Source: an uncultured Alphaproteobacteria bacterium (GTDB lineage: Bacteria > Pseudomonadota > Alphaproteobacteria > HIMB59). Taken from it: 51,495 bases of DNA. Each line of letters opens with the position of its first letter. Position 1 is the stretch's first letter. A program made the translations under genes and the position numbers. A model generated the notes under the pieces. It saw only the letters and a list, made by a program, of their open reading frames with translations. It searched no databases and was not told where the DNA came from. Positions 8,621 to 15,843 of this stretch are shown here, piece by piece. Location: positions 1-51,495 of the forward strand of contig CACGPU010000008.1 of assembly GCA_902575065.1 (NCBI GenBank), in the 5' to 3' direction.

Positions 8621-10049
8621 AGTTAGAGAAGAATGTGGTGTTTTTGGTATTTCTAATATCAATGATGCTTCTGCTTTGGCGGCTTTGGGTTTACATGCAC
8701 TACAACACAGAGGTCAAGAGGGTTGCGGGATAGTTTCTTATGATGGTAAAAATTATTATTCTGAAAAAAGGTTTGGCCTTGTAGGAGATAATTTTAATAA
8801 TGAGGATACAATTAAGAAATTACCTGGTAATTACGCCATTGGGCATAACAGATACAGTACAACTGGGGGTAAAATATTAAGAAATGTACAACCTTTTTTT
8901 GCAGATACTAATGCTGGTGGTATAGGGGTCTCTCATAATGGTAATTTTACAAATGCTATTACACTAAGAAAAGAACTGGTCAAAGACGGAGCAATTTTTT
9001 ATACAACATCAGACTCTGAAACAATAGTTCAGCTCATAGCTAGGTCAAAAAAAGAGAAAAATATTGACAAAATTATTGAGGCCATCTCACAGATACAGGG
9101 CGGCTACGCATTGGTTATGCTCAATAAAGATATTCTTATAGGAGCAAGAGATATTTATGGAATAAGACCATTGGTAATAGGTATGTTAGATAACTCCTAT
9201 GTTCTTGCATCTGAAACATGTGCTCTCGATATTATTGGTGCTGAATTTATAAGAGAAGTTAATAATGGTGAAATTGTGTATATTGAAAATAATGAATTAC
9301 ATAGTCTCAAACCATTTGGTAATCACAAACCTCGTCCTTGTGTGTTTGAATATATATATTTTGCAAGACCAGATAGTATTTTAAGAGGGAAGACAGCTTA
9401 TGAGTATAGAAAAAATTTAGGAAGAGAGTTAGCAAAAGAGGATAATATTGAGGCAGAGTTAGTTGTACCGGTACCAGACTCAGGAAATGCAGCAGCGATA
9501 GGATATAGTCAACAAAAAAAAATTAATTTTGATTTAGGTTTAATTAGAAATCATTATGTTGGAAGAACTTTTATAGAACCTGGCCAACAAATTAGAAGTT
9601 TAGGTGTTAAACTAAAATTAAATGCTAACAGAAGTTCTATTGAAAATAAAAAAATTATATTAGTAGATGATTCTTTAGTACGCGGTACAACTTCACATAA
9701 AATTGTGAAGATGTTGTATGATGCAGGAGCTAAAGAAGTACATTTAAGAATAGCTTGTCCTGAAATCAAATTTCCTGATTTTTATGGAGTTGATATGCCT
9801 ACAAAAAAGGAATTGTTGGCAGCAAATAAAAGTATCGAAGAAATATGTGATTATGTAAAAGCAAAAAGCTTAAAGTTTTTATCTTTAGATGGATTATACA
9901 TAGCTCTAGGTTATCTAAAAAGAGATAATAATAGGCCTCAATTGACAGATCACTACTTTACAGGCGATTATCCAATCAAATTAATTGATCAATTAGGTGA
10001 TAATAAAATTACTCAATTATCTCTACTGAGCTCTGGATCGAATATTTAA
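8598..10049 (+). CDS. purF: Amidophosphoribosyltransferase
   Basis: First committed enzyme of purine synthesis: PRPP plus glutamine gives phosphoribosylamine. The Ntn nucleophile is Cys13 after a 12-residue propeptide, as in the Bacillus-type enzyme. The glutaminase domain shows HRGQEGCGI and HNRYSTTG, and the phosphoribosyltransferase domain shows the PRPP loop IILVDDSLVRGTTS. Bacillus-type enzymes carry a 4Fe-4S cluster on four cysteines. Here only the CVFEYIYFARPD cysteine survives. The cysteine of the usual PCFYGID is Asp (PDFYGVD), and both cysteines before FTGDYP are gone. The enzyme probably has no cluster. It overlaps cvpA and abuts the next gene. Confidence 0.96.
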   Translation: MIKKNSTKVREECGVFGISNINDASALAALGLHALQHRGQEGCGIVSYDGKNYYSEKRFGLVGDNFNNEDTIKKLPGNYAIGHNRYSTTGGKILRNVQPFFADTNAGGIGVSHNGNFTNAITLRKELVKDGAIFYTTSDSETIVQLIARSKKEKNIDKIIEAISQIQGGYALVMLNKDILIGARDIYGIRPLVIGMLDNSYVLASETCALDIIGAEFIREVNNGEIVYIENNELHSLKPFGNHKPRPCVFEYIYFARPDSILRGKTAYEYRKNLGRELAKEDNIEAELVVPVPDSGNAAAIGYSQQKKINFDLGLIRNHYVGRTFIEPGQQIRSLGVKLKLNANRSSIENKKIILVDDSLVRGTTSHKIVKMLYDAGAKEVHLRIACPEIKFPDFYGVDMPTKKELLAANKSIEEICDYVKAKSLKFLSLDGLYIALGYLKRDNNRPQLTDHYFTGDYPIKLIDQLGDNKITQLSLLSSGSNI

Positions 10050-10535
10050 TTGCCTAATAATCAAGTCTTAATAATTTTAAATGGTGAAGATCAAACAGTC
10101 TTATCTGAAAGTTCAAATAAGATTATCTTAGCGAAAAAAAAGCAAGAAAATATTACTCATGACCACACTCTACTTCAGACAAATTTTGACTCTTTAGAGG
10201 ATTTAATTAAAGCAAATACATTTATAAAAAGTCAATTTTCAAAAATTGATGAATTGGTAATTATTTATAGGAGCATTGATTTAAATATGATCTCTTATCA
10301 ATACGATTACAATCATATTAGACAAATTTACCAAGAATTAATGAATATTATCTATTTTATAAATTTACTTGTGCCATTGCTCAAAGATGAATTTAGCTTT
10401 ATTTTATCTTTTGAGAAAGATAATCATTACAAAGTTCATCTTAATAATTTTAAGATGTCATTGATAAAATATCTAGAAACATTAAAATTTGATCTAGTAA
10501 AATCTATTGATGTTGATATCAAAATATTAAACTAA
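10050..10535 (+). CDS. Short-chain-dehydrogenase-like protein, apparently degenerate
   Basis: The reading frame starts at a TTG directly after the purF stop. I do not recognise it with certainty. In many alphaproteobacteria an SDR-family gene follows purF, and parts of this 161-residue protein line up with one. FSKIDELVI fits the 'f..lD.lV' strand before the NAG motif, FINLLVPLLK fits the segment before the catalytic serine, and LNNFKMSL fits YxxSKaAl with Tyr replaced by Leu. No glycine motif (TGxxxGIG) is present, and the NAG motif is lost. I infer an inactive, shortened relative that may keep a structural role. It converges on der with a 17-base overlap. Confidence 0.45.
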   Translation: MPNNQVLIILNGEDQTVLSESSNKIILAKKKQENITHDHTLLQTNFDSLEDLIKANTFIKSQFSKIDELVIIYRSIDLNMISYQYDYNHIRQIYQELMNIIYFINLLVPLLKDEFSFILSFEKDNHYKVHLNNFKMSLIKYLETLKFDLVKSIDVDIKILN

Positions 10536-11772
10536 AATTTACACCTTTTAGATTTAATTCTCTTATTAATATTTTTGATAGATAACTCTTGATATGAGGT
10601 TTGATATTTTTTTTTTGAAAATTACATGAAATTTTGAAGTAATTTTTTTGATTAATTGTAAATGCAGTAATGAAGTAAATTTTAAATACCTTAGAATTTT
10701 TCTGTATTTTCCCTAACTCTCCATTAATTGATTTGATTATTTTATTTAGGTAAGAAGTTTTAAAAAAAAACTTGTTGTGTATTTGATTACTTACTAATTG
10801 AAGTATTTTTGATTTAGAGGATTTTAATGCAGAAATAAAATATATATTCAAAGAGGAATAGTAATTATGATTAGATGAGAGATAATTTAAAAATTTATGC
10901 TGATATAAATTTTTATTATCAATTAAGTCAATCTTATTAACTAATACTAAAAAAGGTTTATTTCTTTTAGACAAAGAGCCTATTAATGATAAATCTAATC
11001 TTGACTCAGAATTAGCGTCTAGTAGCAGTATAATTAACGATGATTTTTTTATAAAATATTCAGATTGCTCTAAAGAGAGTTTTTCAAAATCAAGATTTTT
11101 TCTCTTGGATCTACTTCTAATAAAGCCAGCAGTATCGATAAATTCTAATATTTGATTTTTATACTGAATATCCCAATTTACTGCGTCACGGGTTGTATGA
11201 AGGTATGGTGAAGTCTTAGATAAAGATATATTCATTATTTTATTAAATAGTGTTGATTTTCCTGTATTTTCTTTGCCAAAAATTGCTATTGTTTTTTTAT
11301 TTATATTTTTAACATTTAAGTCTTTTTTTTTATTTTTATTAGAAAGATACTTTTTTAAAAATGAAAAGTTATCAGAGTTATTTGTAAACGTTTTACTAAA
11401 CAAATTTAAAATAAATTCATTTTCATCGATTTTTTTAAATGAGAAAAGTAAAATTTTATATTTTTTTAAATGTAATTTTTTACATATTTTCAAATCTTCA
11501 TTTGTAAAAGTTGAGAATAAATAAATAAAATGAATATTATCTAATCTAAGGACTGAAATTTTATTTAAAAGATCATTAAAATCACTTAATTTATAAAAAC
11601 CTGGAGTATCATATACATTATATTCAAAATTATCTGATAATATATTTTTCCTAATAACATCAATTGTAGTATTAGCTTTTGGATTAGATATAGTTTTATG
11701 AGTTTTAGAAAAAAGATTAAAGAGGTGGGACTTACCTTCATTTACTTTGCCAATAATAAAGTAATTATTCAC
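10519..11772 (-). CDS. der: Double-GTPase ribosome assembly factor Der (EngA)
   Basis: Essential GTPase that acts in 50S subunit maturation. Two tandem G domains precede a KH-like domain (about 340-417). G domain 2 is intact: GKENTGKS 166-173, TTRD 193-196, DTAG 213-216 and NKID 279-282. G domain 1 has a P-loop, GKVNEGKS 8-15, and DTPG 55-58. Its G4 motif, expected to be NKxD, reads KKID at 113-116, so the guanine-specific asparagine is lost. The protein has 417 residues, shorter than most Der proteins (440-490). The minus-strand order yfgM-bamB-der matches that of E. coli and supports the call. Confidence 0.9.
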   Translation of the reverse strand: MNNYFIIGKVNEGKSHLFNLFSKTHKTISNPKANTTIDVIRKNILSDNFEYNVYDTPGFYKLSDFNDLLNKISVLRLDNIHFIYLFSTFTNEDLKICKKLHLKKYKILLFSFKKIDENEFILNLFSKTFTNNSDNFSFLKKYLSNKNKKKDLNVKNINKKTIAIFGKENTGKSTLFNKIMNISLSKTSPYLHTTRDAVNWDIQYKNQILEFIDTAGFIRSRSKRKNLDFEKLSLEQSEYFIKKSSLIILLLDANSESRLDLSLIGSLSKRNKPFLVLVNKIDLIDNKNLYQHKFLNYLSSNHNYYSSLNIYFISALKSSKSKILQLVSNQIHNKFFFKTSYLNKIIKSINGELGKIQKNSKVFKIYFITAFTINQKNYFKISCNFQKKNIKPHIKSYLSKILIRELNLKGVNFSLIF

Positions 11773-12949
11773 TTAATTTAAAAAGACTTTTATCGTCTTT
11801 TATGTATATAATTTGATCTTGAAAGAAAATTTCTAAATTATTAGAGAATTTATTTTCAATAAAAATATCTTCTCTTCTATTTTCTAAATTTAATTTACTG
11901 ATACCTTCTTTTGAAATTAAATAAATATTTTTTTTTATATTAAAAATTTTTATTGGTGAGTTTTTATTATGTTTGTAAGAGGATATTATATTTCCATTAT
12001 TAGATATAATTAGTATCTCGTTTAAAGTCATAAGAATTAAATAACCATCATTTGAAAAAAGATAACTCAATATAGTATCATTTAAATCAAGTTCCCAAAG
12101 GATATCTGATGAGATAGGGTTATATACTGCAATTTTTCCAGATCGATCTAAGAAGTATAAATGATCATTATGACTGAAAGGACTGTCTACTAATTCAATA
12201 AATGCATCTAATGATGTGAGAATATTTAAATCCTCTAAAATATAGTTGTTAAAATAATCAAAATTATTTTTATCAAATGTTAATAAAGTTCTAGAATTGA
12301 AGAGATAATATAAACTTGTTTTGTCTTTAAATATGTTTGACTTAATTGATATACCTGATTTTGAAATAAAATTATTTTTTTTAGAAATTGAGTAGTCATC
12401 TAATTGTAAATCATAAATATCACCAAAAACACTGAAAAGTATTAAATTTTTATCCAATACTATTGGGGTTGTGTTTATAAAAATATTATAGTCTGCTAAT
12501 TCATATATGCTTTTATCATTAATAATAAATACTCGAGATCTATTTGTTAATATGTGAATATCTTTATTGAATTCAAAAATACTAATAGTTTCTTCATCTC
12601 TATTAAGGCTCAATTTATATTCAATTTTACTTTTATTATTTTTATCAATTAAATAAATAGTTTTATCTTTGCTTACAATGATCTTTTCGTTTGTAAAATT
12701 AACTACAGAGTTATTATTTACATTAATAACTTTTTCTATTTGTAAATTATCAATATCTAAGTTGGAATTAACAGCTTTAGGAAAAATTATATCACTAAAC
12801 TCAAAGTCTGATATAAAATTTTCATTTTTTCTATCTGAAAAAATCTCAATTGTCTCATTTTTTGGTACATAATCAGGATCTTTTTTTCCAAAATATTGAT
12901 TACATGAGGATAAAACTAAAAAAAAAATTAAAAAATTAATTGTTTTCAT
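11765..12949 (-). CDS. bamB: Outer-membrane assembly lipoprotein BamB (PQQ-repeat beta propeller)
   Basis: Lipoprotein partner of the BAM complex, which folds beta-barrel proteins into the outer membrane. The start chosen gives MKTINFLIFFLVLSSC, a signal peptide ending in a lipobox with Cys16. An ATG five codons upstream would weaken the signal peptide. After a linker rich in charged residues come repeated beta strands of the propeller type (for example GKIAVYNPISSDILWEL and GYLILMTLNEILIIS). Sequence alone would only say beta-propeller lipoprotein; position between der and a YfgM-like gene makes BamB likely. It overlaps der by 8 bases. Confidence 0.8.
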   Translation of the reverse strand: MKTINFLIFFLVLSSCNQYFGKKDPDYVPKNETIEIFSDRKNENFISDFEFSDIIFPKAVNSNLDIDNLQIEKVINVNNNSVVNFTNEKIIVSKDKTIYLIDKNNKSKIEYKLSLNRDEETISIFEFNKDIHILTNRSRVFIINDKSIYELADYNIFINTTPIVLDKNLILFSVFGDIYDLQLDDYSISKKNNFISKSGISIKSNIFKDKTSLYYLFNSRTLLTFDKNNFDYFNNYILEDLNILTSLDAFIELVDSPFSHNDHLYFLDRSGKIAVYNPISSDILWELDLNDTILSYLFSNDGYLILMTLNEILIISNNGNIISSYKHNKNSPIKIFNIKKNIYLISKEGISKLNLENRREDIFIENKFSNNLEIFFQDQIIYIKDDKSLFKLSE

Positions 12950-13421
12950 TAGATAATCTATCAACAGCTTTGATAAAAAAATTATTTAAATTATCTCTAT
13001 CTGAGTCACTAAATTCAAAATTGTTAATGTCTAAATTATAGAAGTATATTTTAGCAATTTCATTAAAAGTAAAATTATTATCTGATGATAAAGATTTTAT
13101 CAATTCTTTATCTAAATCAATTAAAGCTTTTTTCAATAATATTATGTCTTTATCAATTTTATTATATCGATCTAAATTTTCAATTGAGGTTAATTTCAAA
13201 TCACTAAAAAAAGAAACTTTAGGATTATCTAAACTTGATAAATAGTACAATTTTTCATCTAAGTTTGAATTTTGTTCATTATAAAGCTCTGCTAAAAAAA
13301 TATCGAATAATTTTTCATCATCTTTAGAATTATTTTGTAAAATGAAATAGAGAGCAATAACTAATAAAAAAGATACAATTCCGAATAAAGATAAATTTCT
13401 TTTAGTGATTAATTTTTCCAT
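12936..13421 (-). CDS. YfgM-like single-span membrane protein
   Basis: The protein has a short basic cytoplasmic start (MEKLITKRNLSLFG), one membrane span at about residues 10-27 and a 130-residue periplasmic helical domain. This is the architecture of YfgM, a TPR-like periplasmic chaperone partner of the Sec machinery. The helical repeats are too divergent to count as TPRs by eye. The call rests mostly on its place before bamB and der. A longer frame from 13463 would overlap the upstream gene by 55 bases, so the inner ATG is preferred. It overlaps bamB by 14 bases. Confidence 0.6.
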   Translation of the reverse strand: MEKLITKRNLSLFGIVSFLLVIALYFILQNNSKDDEKLFDIFLAELYNEQNSNLDEKLYYLSSLDNPKVSFFSDLKLTSIENLDRYNKIDKDIILLKKALIDLDKELIKSLSSDNNFTFNEIAKIYFYNLDINNFEFSDSDRDNLNNFFIKAVDRLSNENN

Positions 13422-13957
13422 TTTATTGAGCAACCCATACTTGGATATTGTTGGCTTGAACAATATCCTTTAGCAATAACTTCTTCAACAGCAGAATAAA
13501 GCTCCGGTTTGCCCATAGTAGAGTCTTTACCATTGGAGTCTAACCTGCCTCTATACTTAAGTTTTTTATCATTACTGAAATAATAGAACTCAGGAGTGCA
13601 TTGAGCATCAAATGTTTTAGCTATTGATTGCGTGGCATCAACAATATATTCGAATTCAAATTTAGCTCTTGATATTTGTTCTAAAAGAAATTTGTTGTGG
13701 TCCTCCTCATGTGAATTTTGATCGTTTGACATAAAAGCAATAGTATTAACATTTAAAACTTTGAGTCTTTGGGTTTCAGTAGCAATCTTAGTTTCTATAG
13801 ATCTAACATAAGGGCAATGATTACAAATAAACATTACTAAAAGACCATTGGTGTCAAAAGATTCATAAAAGGACCCTTTTTCACCTTTTAAGTTACTAAA
13901 TTGAAAATTAGTAGGTTGCCAATCAAAATTACAGCTTGAAGAATTTAAAAGTACCAT
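13409..13957 (-). CDS. Thioredoxin-fold (AhpC/TSA-like) protein
   Basis: A 182-residue protein with a thioredoxin fold of the AhpC/TSA or 'thioredoxin family protein' type. It shows the active site CNHCPY with Cys45 and Cys48 after the first strand (LLVMFI), and a CTPEFYYF segment supplying the cis-proline. Two further cysteines near the C-terminus (GYCSSQQYPSMGC) could form a second redox pair. There is no signal peptide, so it is probably cytosolic. The substrate is unknown; a peroxiredoxin-like or disulfide-reductase role is plausible. Its end overlaps the YfgM-like gene by 13 bases. Confidence 0.8.
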   Translation of the reverse strand: MVLLNSSSCNFDWQPTNFQFSNLKGEKGSFYESFDTNGLLVMFICNHCPYVRSIETKIATETQRLKVLNVNTIAFMSNDQNSHEEDHNKFLLEQISRAKFEFEYIVDATQSIAKTFDAQCTPEFYYFSNDKKLKYRGRLDSNGKDSTMGKPELYSAVEEVIAKGYCSSQQYPSMGCSIKWKN

Positions 13958-13972
13958 TTAACATAATATATA

Positions 13973-14299
13973 TTGAAAATTTTAAACATAAATAAAAATT
14001 ATATCGACACAATCCCAAAGAAAACATTCCAATACATTCTTAATACTTACTCTTATGGTTTATCAAAAAATATATGGAGAAATTATTCAATCCAAACTCA
14101 GGACTCAAATTACAAAAAGACAAAAATTACTTTTTATAAATCAAATTTTTCTTTTCCGATTATTAAAATTATTTACTCTAAAAAATTTGATAAAGAAATT
14201 TTTGAAGTTACATATAAAGATAAAAAGAAAAATTTTTCAGATCTTAATTCATTGAATGTATGGTTAAAAAATTATTTTTTTAGCAAACCTAAAATGTAA
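13973..14299 (+). CDS. DUF2794-like small protein
   Basis: A 108-residue protein starting with TTG, 15 bases from the divergent thioredoxin-fold gene. It resembles the alphaproteobacterial family DUF2794, of unknown function. That family has an F-x-IL-x-x-Y start, a WRDYAID motif, an FSVFRR strand, P-L-Y-x-I and a late L-x-x-VL. Here the corresponding pieces are TFQYILNTYS, WRNYSIQ, ITFYKS, PIIKIIYS and LNVWLKNYF. The match is by pattern, not by a search. The last 28 bases overlap the end of rlmE on the other strand. No membrane segment or signal peptide is visible. Confidence 0.55.
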   Translation: MKILNINKNYIDTIPKKTFQYILNTYSYGLSKNIWRNYSIQTQDSNYKKTKITFYKSNFSFPIIKIIYSKKFDKEIFEVTYKDKKKNFSDLNSLNVWLKNYFFSKPKM

Positions 14300-14871
14300 A
14301 TTTCTTTAGATTTTTTATCCGATGCAGCTGGTTTAACATATTGTGTTTTGTCAAAATAAGTTTTAACAAACTTAAATAACTTTTCTGTATCCTCTCCTTG
14401 AAAGTTTTTTACTAAAAAATTACCACCTTTTTTTAAATATTTTTCAATAAATTTTGCTGAAAGCATACTCAAATCATAACTATTGATTTGATCTAAAAAT
14501 TGGTTTCCACTTGTGTTTGGTGCGATATCTGAAATTATTGAGTCAAAAGTGTATTTATTAGCTGTAAATAATTCATCAATTAATTGATACTGATTTAAGT
14601 CCATCATATAAAATTTGAATTTGCCCTCAATCTGCTTAACAGTTGGTAGTATATCAATACCTACTATTTTGTTTTTTGGGTTTTTATTCAAAATATATTG
14701 TGTCCAGCCACCTGGTGAACACCCAACATCTAATATTTTTTTATCGTTTTTGAATAAATTGTGTTTTTTATCTATTTCTTCTAATTTGTAATAAGCTCTA
14801 GAAATAATGTCATTTTTCTTTGCTTTTATATAAAAAGGGTCTTTTTTTCTAATTTTATACCACTGTTTCAT
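14272..14871 (-). CDS. rlmE: 23S rRNA (uridine2552-2'-O)-methyltransferase
   Basis: Methylates U2552 in the A-loop of 23S rRNA, a late step in 50S maturation. The FtsJ fold shows the SRAYYKLEEID segment with the catalytic lysine, and the SAM-binding motif LDVGCSPGGW at residues 47-56. The acidic motif (ISDIAPNTSG) and the late KNFQGE catalytic segment are also present. The 199-residue length is normal. It stands alone on the minus strand and converges on the DUF2794-like gene with a 28-base overlap. Confidence 0.95.
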   Translation of the reverse strand: MKQWYKIRKKDPFYIKAKKNDIISRAYYKLEEIDKKHNLFKNDKKILDVGCSPGGWTQYILNKNPKNKIVGIDILPTVKQIEGKFKFYMMDLNQYQLIDELFTANKYTFDSIISDIAPNTSGNQFLDQINSYDLSMLSAKFIEKYLKKGGNFLVKNFQGEDTEKLFKFVKTYFDKTQYVKPAASDKKSKEIYILGLLKK

Positions 14872-14935
14872 TTAATTTTACTTATAATCTGATATGTATT
14901 CGTTTACATATATTCTAGTAGGTTTAAGCTCATCC

Positions 14936-15841
14936 ATGTTACCCACCATAAAAAAAATAATTATTGTATCAATCATAACACTAATAAACTCTATATGTTA
15001 CTCATCAGAATGGGGAAGCAAAGAAGAAAGAAATGAAAAATTATTTTCTGTTGAAGTAATAGACTCCTCTGCACAAACAATAAAAGATAGTATTGTTTTT
15101 AGCTCAACTACTGAAGCTTTAAGGAGAATTGAAGTTAAGAGTGAGGTGATGACTACAATAGAAAAAGTGTTGGTCAAAGCAGGATCTAAAATAAAAAAAG
15201 GTCAGCATATAGTTGAATTAGACGATTATAAAACGAACGCTGATTTATATAAATTAAACTTATTGTCTCAAAGTGAATTTGACAAATATGCTCTTTTTGC
15301 ACCTTTTGGTGGAATACTTTTAGACGGTCATAAGATTGCTGGAGAGCTTGTAATGCCTGGCGAAAAAGTCTATGAAATTATTGATTTAAGCTCATTAAAA
15401 ATATTTGGTTACATTAACGAAAATGAAATTCTAGATATATCCTTAGAAAATAACGTTGAGGTGACAATACTTGATGAGAAAGTTAATGGCACAATTGACT
15501 ATATTTCTCCTATTTCGGATCCGGAGACTAAAACTTTTGAAATTGTTGTTAAAGTTGAAAATAAAGATCTTAGGTATAAAGATGGATTATCATCAATAAT
15601 TTCTATAGTTAAAGGAAATGTTCTTGCGCATAAAATTTCTCCCTCAATTCTAGCTTTGGGAGATTCAGGAGAGTTAGGTGTAAAGGTTATAGGATCTGAT
15701 AATACCGTACAATTTAAAAAAATTAGTGTTATAGAAGATACCTCTGATTACATGTTGGTGTCTGGTTTAAGTCAAAAAGAGAAAATTATAATCGTTGGAC
15801 AGCAATACGTGTCTGCAGGAGAAAAAGTTAATTTTAATTAA
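14936..15841 (+). CDS. RND efflux periplasmic adaptor (membrane fusion protein)
   Basis: Adaptor of a tripartite efflux pump, linking the inner-membrane permease encoded 2 bases downstream to an outer-membrane channel. The chosen ATG gives the signal segment MLPTIKKIIIVSIITLINS. An upstream start at 14894 only adds a second hydrophobic stretch. The two half-lipoyl motifs are clear (VEVKSEVMTTIEKV-type and YALFAPFGGILLDG). Only about 20 residues separate them, where adaptors with a coiled-coil hairpin have 60-100. Beta-barrel and membrane-proximal domains follow. At about 301 residues it is small for the family. No TolC-like gene is nearby. Confidence 0.85.
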   Translation: MLPTIKKIIIVSIITLINSICYSSEWGSKEERNEKLFSVEVIDSSAQTIKDSIVFSSTTEALRRIEVKSEVMTTIEKVLVKAGSKIKKGQHIVELDDYKTNADLYKLNLLSQSEFDKYALFAPFGGILLDGHKIAGELVMPGEKVYEIIDLSSLKIFGYINENEILDISLENNVEVTILDEKVNGTIDYISPISDPETKTFEIVVKVENKDLRYKDGLSSIISIVKGNVLAHKISPSILALGDSGELGVKVIGSDNTVQFKKISVIEDTSDYMLVSGLSQKEKIIIVGQQYVSAGEKVNFN

Positions 15842-15843
15842 TC

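Noticed and set aside
10050-10535. Frameshift that hides an intact dehydrogenase
   Set aside because: The alternative frame I looked at near the start has early stops, and no glycine motif was seen.
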